Part shown: piece by piece, positions 35,117 to 44,412 of the stretch
How the letters are laid out: every line of letters begins with the position of its first letter
Numbering within the stretch: the first letter of the stretch is position 1
Notes under the pieces: model-generated
Told to the model about the DNA's origin: nothing
Seen by the model: the letters and a program-made list of their open reading frames with translations, nothing else
Databases searched by the model: none
Position numbers and translations under genes: made by a program
NCBI GenBank assembly: GCA_013178295.1
Contig: JABLWW010000003.1
Location: 123,916 to 187,915 of the forward strand
Reading direction: 5' to 3'
DNA length: 64,000 nucleotides
Source of the DNA: Anaerolineae bacterium
GTDB lineage: Bacteria > Chloroflexota > Anaerolineae > Anaerolineales > Anaerolineaceae

Positions 35117-35860
35117 TCAGGGACGGAAAAGCAAAATTGCAGTTCCCAGAATTAAAAAAGGCGCATAAGGTAATGCAGTAAAGGGACGATAACGCCGTAT
35201 TGCAAGCATATAGACAACCGTAAACAGACTGACAATTCCACCAAGAAGGATTGCCAGGGTCAGACCTGCAATAATACCTGGAAAACCCAGCACAAACCCC
35301 AACGTGGCGCTCAAGTTAACATCGCCGAACCCTAGAGCGACTTCGTCAAGGGGCCTCTTTCGCAATCGTGCGATAAATCTTTCAAAAAGAGATCCCAGAT
35401 AATAGAGAACCAGCATGATAAGATACCCACATATCCCGCCTATGAGGGTTGGAACTATCCCATGCAACACCCAGCCAATTGCAAAAGAAGCAATCGCTGC
35501 CGGCAGAAGTACCGGGTAAATGATGGCACGGTGCTCAATATCAATAATCATAATCAGTGAGAAAACGGTTATAAAAATTGCCCCCAACCAGAAATCAATT
35601 CTGGTGGTTGGGAATAGCCATAGCACCACAAAAATAAGCGGCAAGAACAAGCGTATCAGCCATGAGCGAAGTGTTCTTTTGGCTGCACATTGCGAACACC
35701 TTCTTTGCGCAAAGAAATCCTGCCAGCGAACTGACGACTGACATATTGTGCAAAATGGCGCTACCAGCTTTCTTTTATATGGTAAGACATCCGCAAGATA
35801 GTCTATAAGTACGCCAATGCTGATTCCAAGGATAAGGATCAAAAAAATAGTGAAGTGCAT
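35117..35860 (-). CDS. Type IV prepilin peptidase (A24 family)
   Basis: A 247-residue polytopic protein with the two catalytic aspartate sites MIIDIEHR and GFGDVNL. An N-terminal cytosolic loop holds two Cys pairs (CTIC and CSQC), as in PilD/ComC proteins with the zinc-binding loop. It cleaves and may methylate prepilins. The start is placed at ATG 35860; a longer frame back to TTG 35956 would overlap the divergent gene and add an atypical N terminus. No pilin genes are adjacent. Confidence 0.9.
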   Translation of the reverse strand: MHFTIFLILILGISIGVLIDYLADVLPYKRKLVAPFCTICQSSVRWQDFFAQRRCSQCAAKRTLRSWLIRLFLPLIFVVLWLFPTTRIDFWLGAIFITVFSLIMIIDIEHRAIIYPVLLPAAIASFAIGWVLHGIVPTLIGGICGYLIMLVLYYLGSLFERFIARLRKRPLDEVALGFGDVNLSATLGFVLGFPGIIAGLTLAILLGGIVSLFTVVYMLAIRRYRPFTALPYAPFLILGTAILLFRP

Positions 35861-35955
35861 TATGAAGAAAAACCATTTATTGGGTAGAATACACTCAGTA
35901 TAATTTGTTTTGGCGAGCAAATCAATCAAACTGCTCGATGAGGACAAATCTGTCA

Positions 35956-36249
35956 ATGAATGTTAGCTGGAAAAAAGTGTATACAGCCAATGGGCAGCTT
36001 GAGGCTGAAACGATTCGGCTTTTTTTGCAATCGTTCCAGATACCTTCTGTTATCTCACAAGAAAGCGCCGGCGTTACATTTGGGTTCACGGTTGGGCCTT
36101 TGGGACAGGCGCAAATATATGTGCGAAGCGAGGACGCCGAACGCGCTGAAGAAGCGTTGAAACATCTTGAAAATGGCACTTATGTTGATGATGCCATCGA
36201 GCAGCATCTGGATGAAACAGAAGAGCAGGATGGGACAGACGCCCTTTAA
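35956..36249 (+). CDS. DUF2007-like small protein
   Basis: A 97-residue protein starting MNVSWKKVYTANGQLEAETI, typical of DUF2007 proteins, which have a ferredoxin-like fold and may bind signal-transducing partners. It ends in an acidic tail (EQHLDETEEQDGTD). ATG 35956 is chosen over ATG 35938 by family alignment, although the latter is preceded by no better ribosome site. Function unknown. Confidence 0.75.
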   Translation: MNVSWKKVYTANGQLEAETIRLFLQSFQIPSVISQESAGVTFGFTVGPLGQAQIYVRSEDAERAEEALKHLENGTYVDDAIEQHLDETEEQDGTDAL

Positions 36250-36251
36250 AG

Positions 36252-37091
36252 TTAAAGTGGCTCGGCAAGTCGCCTGATTTGCTCGTCATAATCCTGGATG
36301 ATGGCTCTTGTCACATCGCCAGGCTTTCCATTGCCAACGATAACATCATCAATCTGCCGCACCGGCAAAACCCCGCGGCTGGAACTGGTGATAAATGCTT
36401 CTTGAGCACACGGGATGTTTTGCAGTTTGATTCCTTCTAAAACAACAGGCACTTTTCTGGATTTGATGATTTCCAATACAAGCAGACGGGTGATGCCAGA
36501 AAGAACCCGCTGTTCTTCTGTCCATATTTTGCCTTCACATACTGCAAAAAAGTTGCTGCTCATTCCTTCCAGAATGACATCATCTTCGTCCACCATCAAG
36601 ATTTCGTTGACATCAGTGGGCAAAGATAAAACTTTGCCATTGTTGATAAAATGGGTTAATTTGGCTTTGGGATTTGTCCGATGCAGCCGTTTTGTGATTG
36701 TTTTCACCCCATGCTGATAGCTCTCAGGCGGCAAAGGCGACCATATTTCTGATGTGATGTATAGCTGGCCTGGCTGCTCTTCCAGATCAACTGTCAGACG
36801 AATGCGCTTTTCGCCAGGCTGATGATCAATCACCTGCTTTAGTGCTTTTCGGATGACAGCGTCATTCAATTCGACAGGCTTGTTTGCCAGCCTGGAGGAT
36901 TCTTCCAGCCTTTTGATGTGGTCTTCTAGATGAAGCACCCTGTTTCCATAAAAGGTTCTGAAAGAGGTATATGCACCATCAGGCAATATTTTTGAAGCCT
37001 CGTCAAGGTTCCTGATTGTTCTTGTCGAAGGCTGGGGCAGTAGTGCAAGATTGCCCGCCTTATCCAATTTCCAGGTTTTTACACAAGCCAT
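36252..37091 (-). CDS. Class IV aminotransferase
   Basis: A 279-residue fold-type IV PLP enzyme. The Schiff-base lysine is probably K144 in PKAKLTHF; EGMSSNFFAV and SGITRLLVLEI are the cofactor phosphate-binding motifs. The family includes branched-chain aminotransferase, D-alanine aminotransferase and aminodeoxychorismate lyase; length and the lack of the longer BCAT N terminus fit the smaller D-amino acid or lyase types. Substrate is not decided. It lies nine bases after the cyclophilin-converging block and ends two bases from the DUF2007 gene on the opposite strand. Confidence 0.88.
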   Translation of the reverse strand: MACVKTWKLDKAGNLALLPQPSTRTIRNLDEASKILPDGAYTSFRTFYGNRVLHLEDHIKRLEESSRLANKPVELNDAVIRKALKQVIDHQPGEKRIRLTVDLEEQPGQLYITSEIWSPLPPESYQHGVKTITKRLHRTNPKAKLTHFINNGKVLSLPTDVNEILMVDEDDVILEGMSSNFFAVCEGKIWTEEQRVLSGITRLLVLEIIKSRKVPVVLEGIKLQNIPCAQEAFITSSSRGVLPVRQIDDVIVGNGKPGDVTRAIIQDYDEQIRRLAEPL

Positions 37092-37100
37092 CTCTATACG

Positions 37101-37610
37101 TCATCCTTCGATAATCTTAATGGTGTGTATCAGCAGACCAGGTTGTTTGGCACTAGATGGGTCTCGCTCAGGGATGGCTCTGACAACATCCATTCCCTCT
37201 ATCACTTTTCCAAACACCGTATGGCGATTGTTCAGGTGTGGCTGTGGGGCATAAGTGATAAAAAATTGGCTTCCATTTGTGTTCGGTCCCGCATTTGCCA
37301 TTGAGAGAATCCCTTCAGCGTCATGTTTGAGGCTGGGGTGAAATTCGTCATCAAATTGATATCCCGGTCCTCCGCGGCCGGTCCCACTTGGATCGCCGCC
37401 CTGTGCCATAAAACCATGGATCACTCTGTGGAATGTTACCCCGTCATAATATTTTTCGCGTGCCAAAAAGACAAAATTGTTGACTGTTCTGGGTGCCTTA
37501 TCTGCGAACAACAAAACGGTGAAATTGCCTATTTCGGTGTTAAACACCGCGGTGTACTTTTTCTTTGGATCAATCGTCATGTCCGGAGGGACAGAATATG
37601 TTTTTTGCAT
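37101..37610 (-). CDS. Cyclophilin-type peptidyl-prolyl isomerase
   Basis: A 169-residue cyclophilin with the core motifs [19 protein letters not shown] and [13 protein letters not shown], including the catalytic Arg of FHR and the Gln and Phe of the binding pocket. AAAGGAG just upstream fixes ATG 37610; the longer frame to 37661 would overlap the upstream gene. No signal peptide is visible, so it is a cytosolic protein-folding enzyme. Confidence 0.95.
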   Translation of the reverse strand: MQKTYSVPPDMTIDPKKKYTAVFNTEIGNFTVLLFADKAPRTVNNFVFLAREKYYDGVTFHRVIHGFMAQGGDPSGTGRGGPGYQFDDEFHPSLKHDAEGILSMANAGPNTNGSQFFITYAPQPHLNNRHTVFGKVIEGMDVVRAIPERDPSSAKQPGLLIHTIKIIEG

Positions 37611-37639
37611 TTTTTCTCCTTTGGTTTCAATACCATCTC

Positions 37640-38056
37640 TCATTTGATGAGTTTCTTCCACGCGCCCACCCAGGGTGTGCCAAGACGGTGGCGCTGCCCA
37701 ACCTTGACGCGGTTCAAGCGTTGTCCAATAGATACTGAATTCATTGCAATCGTGCCCCAGTCTTGGTTAAGAACAGCGTCATGCATCGAATCTCCTAACA
37801 CTTTTGTCCATTCCCACTCACGCCGAAAGCGGTCGGCTTTGATCCAGTAATCGCGTTTTTCCCAGGCAGCAGCTGATTTGTCGATCGTGTTATATATCTC
37901 CAATAAAGAAAGGGCTATAAAAGATGCCAAATCCAGACTTTTCTCATCTGGCTGGCTTTGCTGCATCAGCTCACGTATCGCCAGAACGATACCTCGCGAC
38001 AAACGGTTTCTTTCTGCCGTTCCATTTTCGGTTTTAATGATTCTGCTCAATTGCAT
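37640..38056 (-). CDS. Conserved-looking hypothetical protein
   Basis: A 138-residue, mainly helical, basic protein (Arg, Lys and Trp rich at the C terminus) that I do not recognise. The region [30 protein letters not shown] looks like a regular amphipathic helix. It lies on the same strand as and upstream of the cyclophilin gene, diverging from the amylase. GGAG directly abuts the ATG at 38056, which is unusual spacing; a start slightly downstream is possible. Confidence 0.6.
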   Translation of the reverse strand: MQLSRIIKTENGTAERNRLSRGIVLAIRELMQQSQPDEKSLDLASFIALSLLEIYNTIDKSAAAWEKRDYWIKADRFRREWEWTKVLGDSMHDAVLNQDWGTIAMNSVSIGQRLNRVKVGQRHRLGTPWVGAWKKLIK

Positions 38057-38129
38057 CTCCGCTTATTTTGTGTTATGTTTATCGCTGTCGGATTATAAAC
38101 GATAAACCAACAACTGTAAGGCAACAGCA

Positions 38130-39479
38130 GTGGCTTACGATACCCCAATTTATCTGCGCAATCAGGTCATCTATCAGATATATGTGCGCAATCATGGGCA
38201 CAACGGAAAATTCGCTGATGTAACCAGAGACCTTCCCCGCATTCACAGTATGGGTGTGGATATCATCTATCTGATGCCAATTCACCCCATTGGAAAGCGG
38301 AACAAAAAGGGGCGGTTAGGTTGCCCTTACTCCATTTATGATTACAAGGCAGTCAATCCGGAGTATGGGACATTGCAGGAATTTAAAGACCTTATCGAAA
38401 CAGCCCATTCGCTGGGTATGAAGGTAATGATGGATATCGTTTTCCATCATACATCCCATGATTCGCCCTTGGTTAAGTCCAATCCTGAATGGTTTTATCG
38501 TGATGATCACGGCTGCCCTGTTTCCAGTATTTCGGATTGGAGTGACGTGGTTGATCTAAACTTCGCCAACAGGGAATTGCGGCAATATCTAATCGAAGTC
38601 TTAAGATACTGGGTAGAAGTTGGAGTAGACGGCTTCCGCTGCGATGTGGCATCCCTTATTCCGCTTGACTTTTGGTTGGAAGCGCGTCAAGCCATAAAAG
38701 CTGTTAAAGCCGACACGATCTGGCTAGCCGAATCCGTACACACTGTGTTTGTTGAAGAATGCCGTGCCCGTGGTTTAACGGCACATTGCGATGCAGAATT
38801 ATTTATGGCGTTTGATATTGCCTACGATTATGACATTTGGCAAATATGGCAATCGGCAGTGCGTGGAAAAGTGCCCGTTTCCCGTTATCTCGAAATGCAA
38901 CGCTTTCAGGATTGTATCTACCCTGCTCATTCTGTTAAGCTGCGTTGTGTAGAAAATCATGATCAAACGCGCATTATGAAATTCGCTTCAACCCGTCAGC
39001 AGGCGTTGGCATGGACCGCTCTCGCTGCATTTAGCAAAGGCGCTTTTATGATATATGCCGGACAGGAGTCAGGCGCTATCCGTACCCCTTCTCTGTTTGA
39101 TACAGACAGGATTGACTGGGGAACATATGACTTGCAGCCGTACTTAACCAGTCTTATCAAGCTTAAAAAGGATGTGTGCCAGAGACAGGGGAATTATTAT
39201 GTTTTTCAATACGAGCCAGCAGTACAGGCAATCTGGCAGACATCTAATCAGTCCTTATATGGCATCTTTAATGTGTCAGCTACAACCCAATTACTCAAAG
39301 TGCTGGTTGAGGATGGACAGTATACAGATTTGCTGACGGGGAGAGCGTTAACTGTTTCCAACCAGCTCGTTATGCCCCCTGAAAGCGCCTGTATCTTTCG
39401 CTGTCAACATTTGCATGCTCCCAAGCACTTTTTCTCTGAGCTAATCGATTACCCGTATGACAAAACAAATTATCAATAG
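38130..39479 (+). CDS. GH13 alpha-amylase family enzyme
   Basis: A 449-residue glycoside hydrolase. The catalytic triad is D172 in GFRCDVA, E201 in WLAESV and D278 in ENHDQT; the early barrel motif MDIVFHHTSHDS is also present. No signal peptide is seen, so it acts in the cytosol on alpha-glucans or maltodextrins. The C-terminal beta domain is short. GTG start with AAGG upstream. Its end overlaps dus by 23 bases. Confidence 0.92.
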   Translation: MAYDTPIYLRNQVIYQIYVRNHGHNGKFADVTRDLPRIHSMGVDIIYLMPIHPIGKRNKKGRLGCPYSIYDYKAVNPEYGTLQEFKDLIETAHSLGMKVMMDIVFHHTSHDSPLVKSNPEWFYRDDHGCPVSSISDWSDVVDLNFANRELRQYLIEVLRYWVEVGVDGFRCDVASLIPLDFWLEARQAIKAVKADTIWLAESVHTVFVEECRARGLTAHCDAELFMAFDIAYDYDIWQIWQSAVRGKVPVSRYLEMQRFQDCIYPAHSVKLRCVENHDQTRIMKFASTRQQALAWTALAAFSKGAFMIYAGQESGAIRTPSLFDTDRIDWGTYDLQPYLTSLIKLKKDVCQRQGNYYVFQYEPAVQAIWQTSNQSLYGIFNVSATTQLLKVLVEDGQYTDLLTGRALTVSNQLVMPPESACIFRCQHLHAPKHFFSELIDYPYDKTNYQ

Positions 39480-40452
39480 AGAACAACAAGCGAGCTACGC
39501 TTTTTGCGTTGGGGGAATCAGGGTGTTGGGCGATCTTGCGCTGGCGCCCATGGACGGATACACAATATCTCCTTTTCGCCTCATCGCGCGGCGGCTAGGG
39601 GCTGCTCTGGTTTACACGGAGTTTATCAATGCGATTGATGTGGTTCAACGCGCCCCATCTCTGGCAGACAGGATAAAGTTCTGTGAAGAGGAACGCCCGG
39701 TTGTTTTTCAAATATATGACGATAACCCGGAACGTTTGTTGAAAGCAGCACAGATACTTGAAGGGTATGCCCCCGACTGGATAGATGTTAACCTGGGATG
39801 TCCCTCCCGAAGTGTGGTTCATCGCGGTGCAGGTGCTGCTTTGTTGCAAAGCCCTGCGAAAATCGCTCAAATATTTGAGAGGCTTACAACTGCTTTAAGT
39901 ATTCCTGTAAGCGCTAAAATGCGAATAGGATGGGATGAACACAACCTAAACTACCTGGAGGTGGCTAAAATCATTGAGGATTGCGGAGGCGCCATGCTAG
40001 CAGTGCATGCGCGCAGCAAAACCCAATCGTATAGCGGAAATGCCAGCTGGGATGCAATTGCACAGGTGAAGCAAAGCGTTTCTATACCAGTGATTGGCAA
40101 TGGAGATGTACGCACTGTTCAAGATATTGAGGCGTTAAAGTCATATACAGGCTGTGATGCAGTGATGATTGGACGGGCAGCCCTGAAAAATCCCTGGATT
40201 TTTTCGCTCCGCAACCGAAGCGAGGTGCCCCCCGAAGAGCTCTATCATGCGATTGTATGGCAGCTTCAAGCGATGGTCGAGTTGTATGGAGAACAACGGG
40301 GAGTTGTCCTCTTTCGCAAATATCTAAAAGGTTATCTATCCCCCTGCTCGCTGCCAAGAGAATATATGCTGGACATACTCACCACACAGAATTTATCAGA
40401 GCTTTTTAGATTGCTTGAGAATTATTTCCAAAAGCCAGCCGTTTTTGCTTGA
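39457..40452 (+). CDS. dus: tRNA-dihydrouridine synthase
   Basis: A 331-residue FMN enzyme that reduces uridines in the tRNA D-loop. It shows LAPMDGYTISPFR at the N terminus, DVNLGCPSRSVVHRGAGAALL with the catalytic Cys, and IGNGDVRTVQD and MIGRAALKNPWIF at the FMN phosphate site. The ATG lies inside the end of the amylase gene. The promoter of the following tRNA-Asp starts within its stop codon. Confidence 0.94.
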   Translation: MTKQIINREQQASYAFCVGGIRVLGDLALAPMDGYTISPFRLIARRLGAALVYTEFINAIDVVQRAPSLADRIKFCEEERPVVFQIYDDNPERLLKAAQILEGYAPDWIDVNLGCPSRSVVHRGAGAALLQSPAKIAQIFERLTTALSIPVSAKMRIGWDEHNLNYLEVAKIIEDCGGAMLAVHARSKTQSYSGNASWDAIAQVKQSVSIPVIGNGDVRTVQDIEALKSYTGCDAVMIGRAALKNPWIFSLRNRSEVPPEELYHAIVWQLQAMVELYGEQRGVVLFRKYLKGYLSPCSLPREYMLDILTTQNLSELFRLLENYFQKPAVFA

Positions 40453-40477
40453 CGACAACACTGTCCCATGATATGAT
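40449..40477 (+). promoter_or_regulatory. Promoter of tRNA-Asp
   Basis: TTGACG (40449-40454) and TATGAT (40472-40477) with a 17-base spacer, ending 11 bases before the tRNA 5' end. The -35 box overlaps the dus stop codon. Confidence 0.75.
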
Positions 40478-40488
40478 TACGTCCGCTC

Positions 40489-40562
40489 GGGGGCGTGGTG
40501 TAGTGGTTTAACATGCGGCCCTGTCAAGGCCGAGATCGCGGGTTCGAATCCCGTCGCTCCCG
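40489..40562 (+). tRNA. tRNA-Asp (GUC)
   Basis: A 74-base cloverleaf. The acceptor stem GGGGGCG pairs with CGCTCCC (one G-U pair), the discriminator is G, the anticodon loop is CTGTCAA with anticodon GTC, and the T loop is GGGTTCGAATCCC. The CCA end is not encoded. Confidence 0.95.
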
Positions 40563-40574
40563 CAGAGCAACCCC

Positions 40575-40604
40575 AAAAACTACTTCAAACCTGAAGTAGT
40601 TTTT
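40575..40604 (+). terminator. Terminator after tRNA-Asp
   Basis: Perfect 13-bp arms (AAAAACTACTTCA at 40575-40587, complement at 40592-40604) around AACC, ending in TTTTT then CTCTTT. Confidence 0.88.
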
Positions 40605-40642
40605 CTCTTTAGATGCAAAGGCAAAAATTGAGTGTGGTAACG

Positions 40643-40671
40643 TTGACAAGAGCCATAACAGTGCCTATAAT
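40643..40671 (+). promoter_or_regulatory. Consensus sigma-70 promoter of the OmpR-type regulator
   Basis: TTGACA (40643-40648), a 17-base spacer and TATAAT (40666-40671), a perfect match to the consensus. The untranslated leader is about 80 bases. Confidence 0.85.
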
Positions 40672-40755
40672 AAAAGCTAGTTATAAAATCATAACGAAGC
40701 TGTTTGGCTTAGCAAAAGGGAAGTCTTTACGTTTTAGAGAGATTGGAGTACTCAG

Positions 40756-41511
40756 ATGGCAGACCTGCTTGCCGCTTACCCGGAAATAGGCGTTGATTTG
40801 GATGATTCCACCGTTGCCACACGGCAACGTGTTATGGTGGTTGATGATGAAGTAGACACAGTTTTTCTGCTGAAGCAAATTTTGCGCATTGCAGGTTTCA
40901 ATGTGCTCGGCGCTTCAAGTGGCAAAGAGGCTCTTGCCAAACTGACTACGACGAAACCGGATGTTGTGTTGCTGGACATTATGATGCCAGATATGGATGG
41001 TTGGGAAACATTTAGGGAAATACGTCAAAGCACAAGCGTCCCGGTTATTTTTATCTCTGCTTTGGCAAGCAAAGAGAATATTGTTAATGGACTGGACTTT
41101 GGCGCTGATGATTATATTGCTAAACCATTTCATAATCCCGAAGTGGTGTCCAGGGTAAAAGCTGTCCTGCGGCGTGCTCACCAACCGCAGGAAGTCAGCC
41201 GCTTTGTTTTCCCAAAGGTTGGTCTGTGCATTGATTTGCTCACCCAGCAGACAAAATATCAAAACGTTGTTGTTCCAATGTCTAAAAAAGAGTTTAGCGT
41301 TCTATCCGTACTAGCAAAACACGCTCCGGCAATCGTCAGTTACGAAACCATCTCTTTATCTGTATGGGGTGAAGATTCGGCAGATGTGCGCAAGCGAACC
41401 AAGTATTTGATCTATCTGCTAAGACGAAAATTCCATAAAATTAACGACAAGAGCAACCTGATCTTGAATATTGACCGTTTGGGTTATAAATTGCAGACTG
41501 AAGAAGAGTAA
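40756..41511 (+). CDS. OmpR/PhoB-family response regulator
   Basis: A 251-residue regulator. The first 22 residues precede a receiver domain with VVDDE, phospho-acceptor D74 in LLDIMMPDMDGW and the conserved Lys in IAKPFH. The C-terminal winged helix has MSKKEFSVLSVLAKHAP, VWGEDSADVRKRTKYLIYLLRRK and a final RLGYKL. It has a perfect consensus promoter and its own terminator, so it is a single-gene unit, with no kinase beside it. The signal is unknown. Confidence 0.93.
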   Translation: MADLLAAYPEIGVDLDDSTVATRQRVMVVDDEVDTVFLLKQILRIAGFNVLGASSGKEALAKLTTTKPDVVLLDIMMPDMDGWETFREIRQSTSVPVIFISALASKENIVNGLDFGADDYIAKPFHNPEVVSRVKAVLRRAHQPQEVSRFVFPKVGLCIDLLTQQTKYQNVVVPMSKKEFSVLSVLAKHAPAIVSYETISLSVWGEDSADVRKRTKYLIYLLRRKFHKINDKSNLILNIDRLGYKLQTEEE

Positions 41512-41534
41512 CTTCTTTTTGTTTCACCATACTG

Positions 41535-41583
41535 CCTAACCGTATGCCCTGTTTTGATCAGAAGCTGGTTAGGTTTTATTTTT
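41535..41583 (+). terminator. Terminator after the OmpR-type regulator
   Basis: CCTAACC (41535-41541) pairs with GGTTAGG (41567-41573) and is followed by TTTTATTTTT. The loop is 25 bases, so strength is moderate. Confidence 0.65.
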
Positions 41584-41627
41584 ACGCTATAATTAAGATA
41601 TATATTATCTGAATAAGGAGATTAATC

Positions 41628-41834
41628 ATGGAGAAAGTTACCTACCATATTCCCAGCATATCCTGCCATCATTGTATCCACACCATAAAAACCGAGCTAG
41701 AGGAGCAGGAAGGTGTGGTCTCCGTTGAAGGAGATTTGGATAGCAAGCGCGTTGTCATATCCTACAATCCCCCCGCCACTCCAGAGCTGCTAATTGACAT
41801 TCTCAAGGAAATAAATTACCCGCCCGATTTGTAA
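41628..41834 (+). CDS. Heavy-metal-associated (CopZ-like) protein
   Basis: A 68-residue ferredoxin-fold HMA domain with metal-binding C13 and C16 in SCHHC. Stand-alone proteins of this kind carry Cu(I) or a similar soft metal. AAGGAG precedes the ATG. The usual GMTCxxC form is altered to SISCHHC. No P-type ATPase or copper regulator lies alongside, so metal and partner are uncertain. Confidence 0.88.
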   Translation: MEKVTYHIPSISCHHCIHTIKTELEEQEGVVSVEGDLDSKRVVISYNPPATPELLIDILKEINYPPDL

Positions 41835-41914
41835 TCATTTTTAGAGGAAAAGGCTTCCAGAATGGTAAAATAGCCCTGTTATCATGACATTCTTTTGAGG
41901 ACAGGACTATCATC

Positions 41915-43915
41915 ATGGAAACCCCAACTTTTCTCCAAAAATGTATTAACACCATTCGCTTTTTATCTGCCGACGGCGTTCAACAAGCAAACTCTGGGCA
42001 CCCTGGTTTGCCGATGGGCACGGCTGCCATTGCATATACCGTCTGGACACGCCACTTGGCATTTGACCCTCAAAACCCCGAATGGCCTAACCGCGATAGG
42101 TTTATTCTATCAGGGGGGCACGGTTCGATGCTGCTCTACAGTCTACTGCATCTTACGGGGTACGCGCTCCCCTTAGATGAATTGAAAAAATTTCGCCAGT
42201 GGGGCAGTCTGACACCGGGACATCCCGAATATGGGCTTACGCCCGGCGTGGAAACCACTACAGGACCTTTAGGACAGGGGTTTGCAAACGGTATTGGTAT
42301 GGCGATTGCCGAAGCCAGTCTCGCCGCGCATTATAACAAGCCTGAATACAAGGTTATTGACCATTACACCTATGCCTTAGTCACAGATGGCGACCTGATG
42401 GAAGGCGTAGCATCTGAGGCAGCATCTTTGGCGGGACATTTGCGTTTAGGCAAGCTGATTTACCTCTATGATGATAACCGCATCTCAATTGACGGTTCTA
42501 CCGATTTAGCCTTCACCGAAGACCGCGCCGCTCGCTTTTCCGCATACGGTTGGCAAGTTTTGCATGTTGCAGACGGTAACGATGTTGAGGAAATTGATCG
42601 AGCAATTATCGAGGCGAAGAAAGATGCAAGACCATCTCTGATTATTTGCCGCACACATATTGGTTATGGGCTGCCCACCAGACAGGATACTTCTAAGGCG
42701 CACGGTGAGCCGCCGGGTGATGAAGAGCTTGATGGTGCAAAAAAGAATCTGGGCTGGCCAGTTGAGCCTCGTTTTTATATCCCCGAGGATGTGCTGGCAT
42801 TTTTCCGGCAAGTGGGGGAACAGGGCACGAAAAAAGCGGCAGAGTGGTCTGCGTTATTTGAGCGTTATGGTCAGCAATACCCTGCCGAAGCCGCAGAGCT
42901 TGACCGCAGACTGAAAGGCGCATTACCCAAAGACTGGGATAAAAATATGCCCTTCTTTGAAGCTGATCCAAAGGGCATGGCTACTCGCGTGGCATCTGGC
43001 AAGGTTCTAAATCATCTCGCTCCCCTGCTGCCAGAGCTGGTTGGAGGATCAGCAGACCTGACGCCCTCCAACAACACGTTTATTACCAGCAGCACGGCGT
43101 TTCAGGCAAACAATCCGCAAGGGCGTTATTTTCACTTTGGCGTACGCGAACATGCCATGGGGGCAATTACGAATGGAATAGCGTATCACAAAGGCTTTAT
43201 TCCATACGCTGCCACCTTTCTTGTTTTTACAGATTATATGCGCCCAGCAATTCGCCTTTCGGCTTTGTCGCATCTTGCTCCCATTTGGATTATGACACAT
43301 GACAGCATTGGTCTGGGCGAGGACGGGCCTACCCATCAGCCAGTGGAGCACTTGGCATCTCTACGTGCAATACCAAATTTGGTTGTGCTGCGCCCAGCGG
43401 ATGCAAACGAGGTAGTAGAATCCTGGCGCGTGGCTGTTCAACGCCGCAACGGCCCAACCCTTATAGCGCTTACGCGCCAGGCATTGCCGATTTTTGATCG
43501 TTCTATCACAGCGCCAGCCTCCGGGCTTCAAAAAGGAGCGTATACGCTGACCGACTTAGGGAGCGGTAAGCCCTCAATCATCCTTATGGCTTCTGGGTCT
43601 GAGGTTGCTCTGATTTATGAAGCGGGCAAGCGTCTGTCATCAGAGGGTGTTTCGGTTCGGGTTGTATCATTTCCAAGCTGGGAATTATTCGCGACCCAGG
43701 AAAAATCTTATCAGGAGAGCGTTCTGTTACCCGAAGTTCGCCGCCGTCTTGCCGTTGAGACTGGAGTTGCACAGGGGTGGGAACGATGGGTTGGCGATCA
43801 CGGCAAAATCATTGCGATGCAATCTTATGGGGCCTCCGCACCCTACCAGACGCTCTTTGAAAAGTTCGGCTTCACGGTGGAAAATGTGTATCAACAAGCA
43901 AAATCCCTGTTGTAG
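41915..43915 (+). CDS. tkt: Transketolase
   Basis: A 666-residue thiamine-diphosphate enzyme of the non-oxidative pentose phosphate pathway. The N-terminal half has [10 protein letters not shown] and the TPP motif DGDLMEG; the middle half has [14 protein letters not shown]. Full family length. It leads a sugar-phosphate block with rpiB (19 bases downstream) and tal-pgi. A TGGTAAAAT extended -10 lies at 41863-41871. Confidence 0.96.
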   Translation: METPTFLQKCINTIRFLSADGVQQANSGHPGLPMGTAAIAYTVWTRHLAFDPQNPEWPNRDRFILSGGHGSMLLYSLLHLTGYALPLDELKKFRQWGSLTPGHPEYGLTPGVETTTGPLGQGFANGIGMAIAEASLAAHYNKPEYKVIDHYTYALVTDGDLMEGVASEAASLAGHLRLGKLIYLYDDNRISIDGSTDLAFTEDRAARFSAYGWQVLHVADGNDVEEIDRAIIEAKKDARPSLIICRTHIGYGLPTRQDTSKAHGEPPGDEELDGAKKNLGWPVEPRFYIPEDVLAFFRQVGEQGTKKAAEWSALFERYGQQYPAEAAELDRRLKGALPKDWDKNMPFFEADPKGMATRVASGKVLNHLAPLLPELVGGSADLTPSNNTFITSSTAFQANNPQGRYFHFGVREHAMGAITNGIAYHKGFIPYAATFLVFTDYMRPAIRLSALSHLAPIWIMTHDSIGLGEDGPTHQPVEHLASLRAIPNLVVLRPADANEVVESWRVAVQRRNGPTLIALTRQALPIFDRSITAPASGLQKGAYTLTDLGSGKPSIILMASGSEVALIYEAGKRLSSEGVSVRVVSFPSWELFATQEKSYQESVLLPEVRRRLAVETGVAQGWERWVGDHGKIIAMQSYGASAPYQTLFEKFGFTVENVYQQAKSLL

Positions 43916-43934
43916 CTAGAATTGTGAGTTTACG

Positions 43935-44396
43935 ATGATTGTAGCAGTTGCATGTGATCACGGAGGGCTTACTATAAAATCCGCTGTGGTGGAAGCGGTT
44001 AAAGCATGTGGACATGAGGTCTTAGATCTCGGCACACACTCTACCGAGCGGGTGGATTACCCCGACTTTGCAGAGAAAGCTGGTTTAGCCCTTCAGCAGG
44101 GAAAGGCTGATCGAGCGGTTGCCATCTGTAGTTCAGGCGTTGGTGTGTGTATTACATTGAACAAGATGAAAGGTGTATATGCCGCCATTTGTCACGATAC
44201 CTACTCGGCACATCAGGGCGTGGAGCACGACAACATGAATGCTCTATGCCTGGGCGGTCAGATTATTGGCCCACAACTGGCATATGAGCTGGTCACTGCT
44301 TTCCTGAAAGCTGGCTTTTTCAACGAAGGGCGTTACAAGCAGCGCACAGATAAAATCCTTGCAATCGAGAAGCGGGAAACGCGAACCTCTGAGTAG
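43935..44396 (+). CDS. rpiB: Ribose-5-phosphate isomerase B
   Basis: A 153-residue RpiB/LacAB protein with ACDHGG at the N terminus, catalytic C65 in AICSSGVGVCI and HDTYSAHQGVEHDNMN. It interconverts ribose-5- and ribulose-5-phosphate. It lies between tkt and tal-pgi, which supports RpiB over a sugar-specific LacAB role. Confidence 0.95.
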   Translation: MIVAVACDHGGLTIKSAVVEAVKACGHEVLDLGTHSTERVDYPDFAEKAGLALQQGKADRAVAICSSGVGVCITLNKMKGVYAAICHDTYSAHQGVEHDNMNALCLGGQIIGPQLAYELVTAFLKAGFFNEGRYKQRTDKILAIEKRETRTSE

Positions 44397-44412
44397 GATA
44401 GGAAGTGTGAAA

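Noticed and set aside
35861..35956. TTG start adding 32 residues to the prepilin peptidase
   Set aside because: It would reach the start of the divergent DUF2007 gene and has no ribosome site; the family begins close to the first membrane span.
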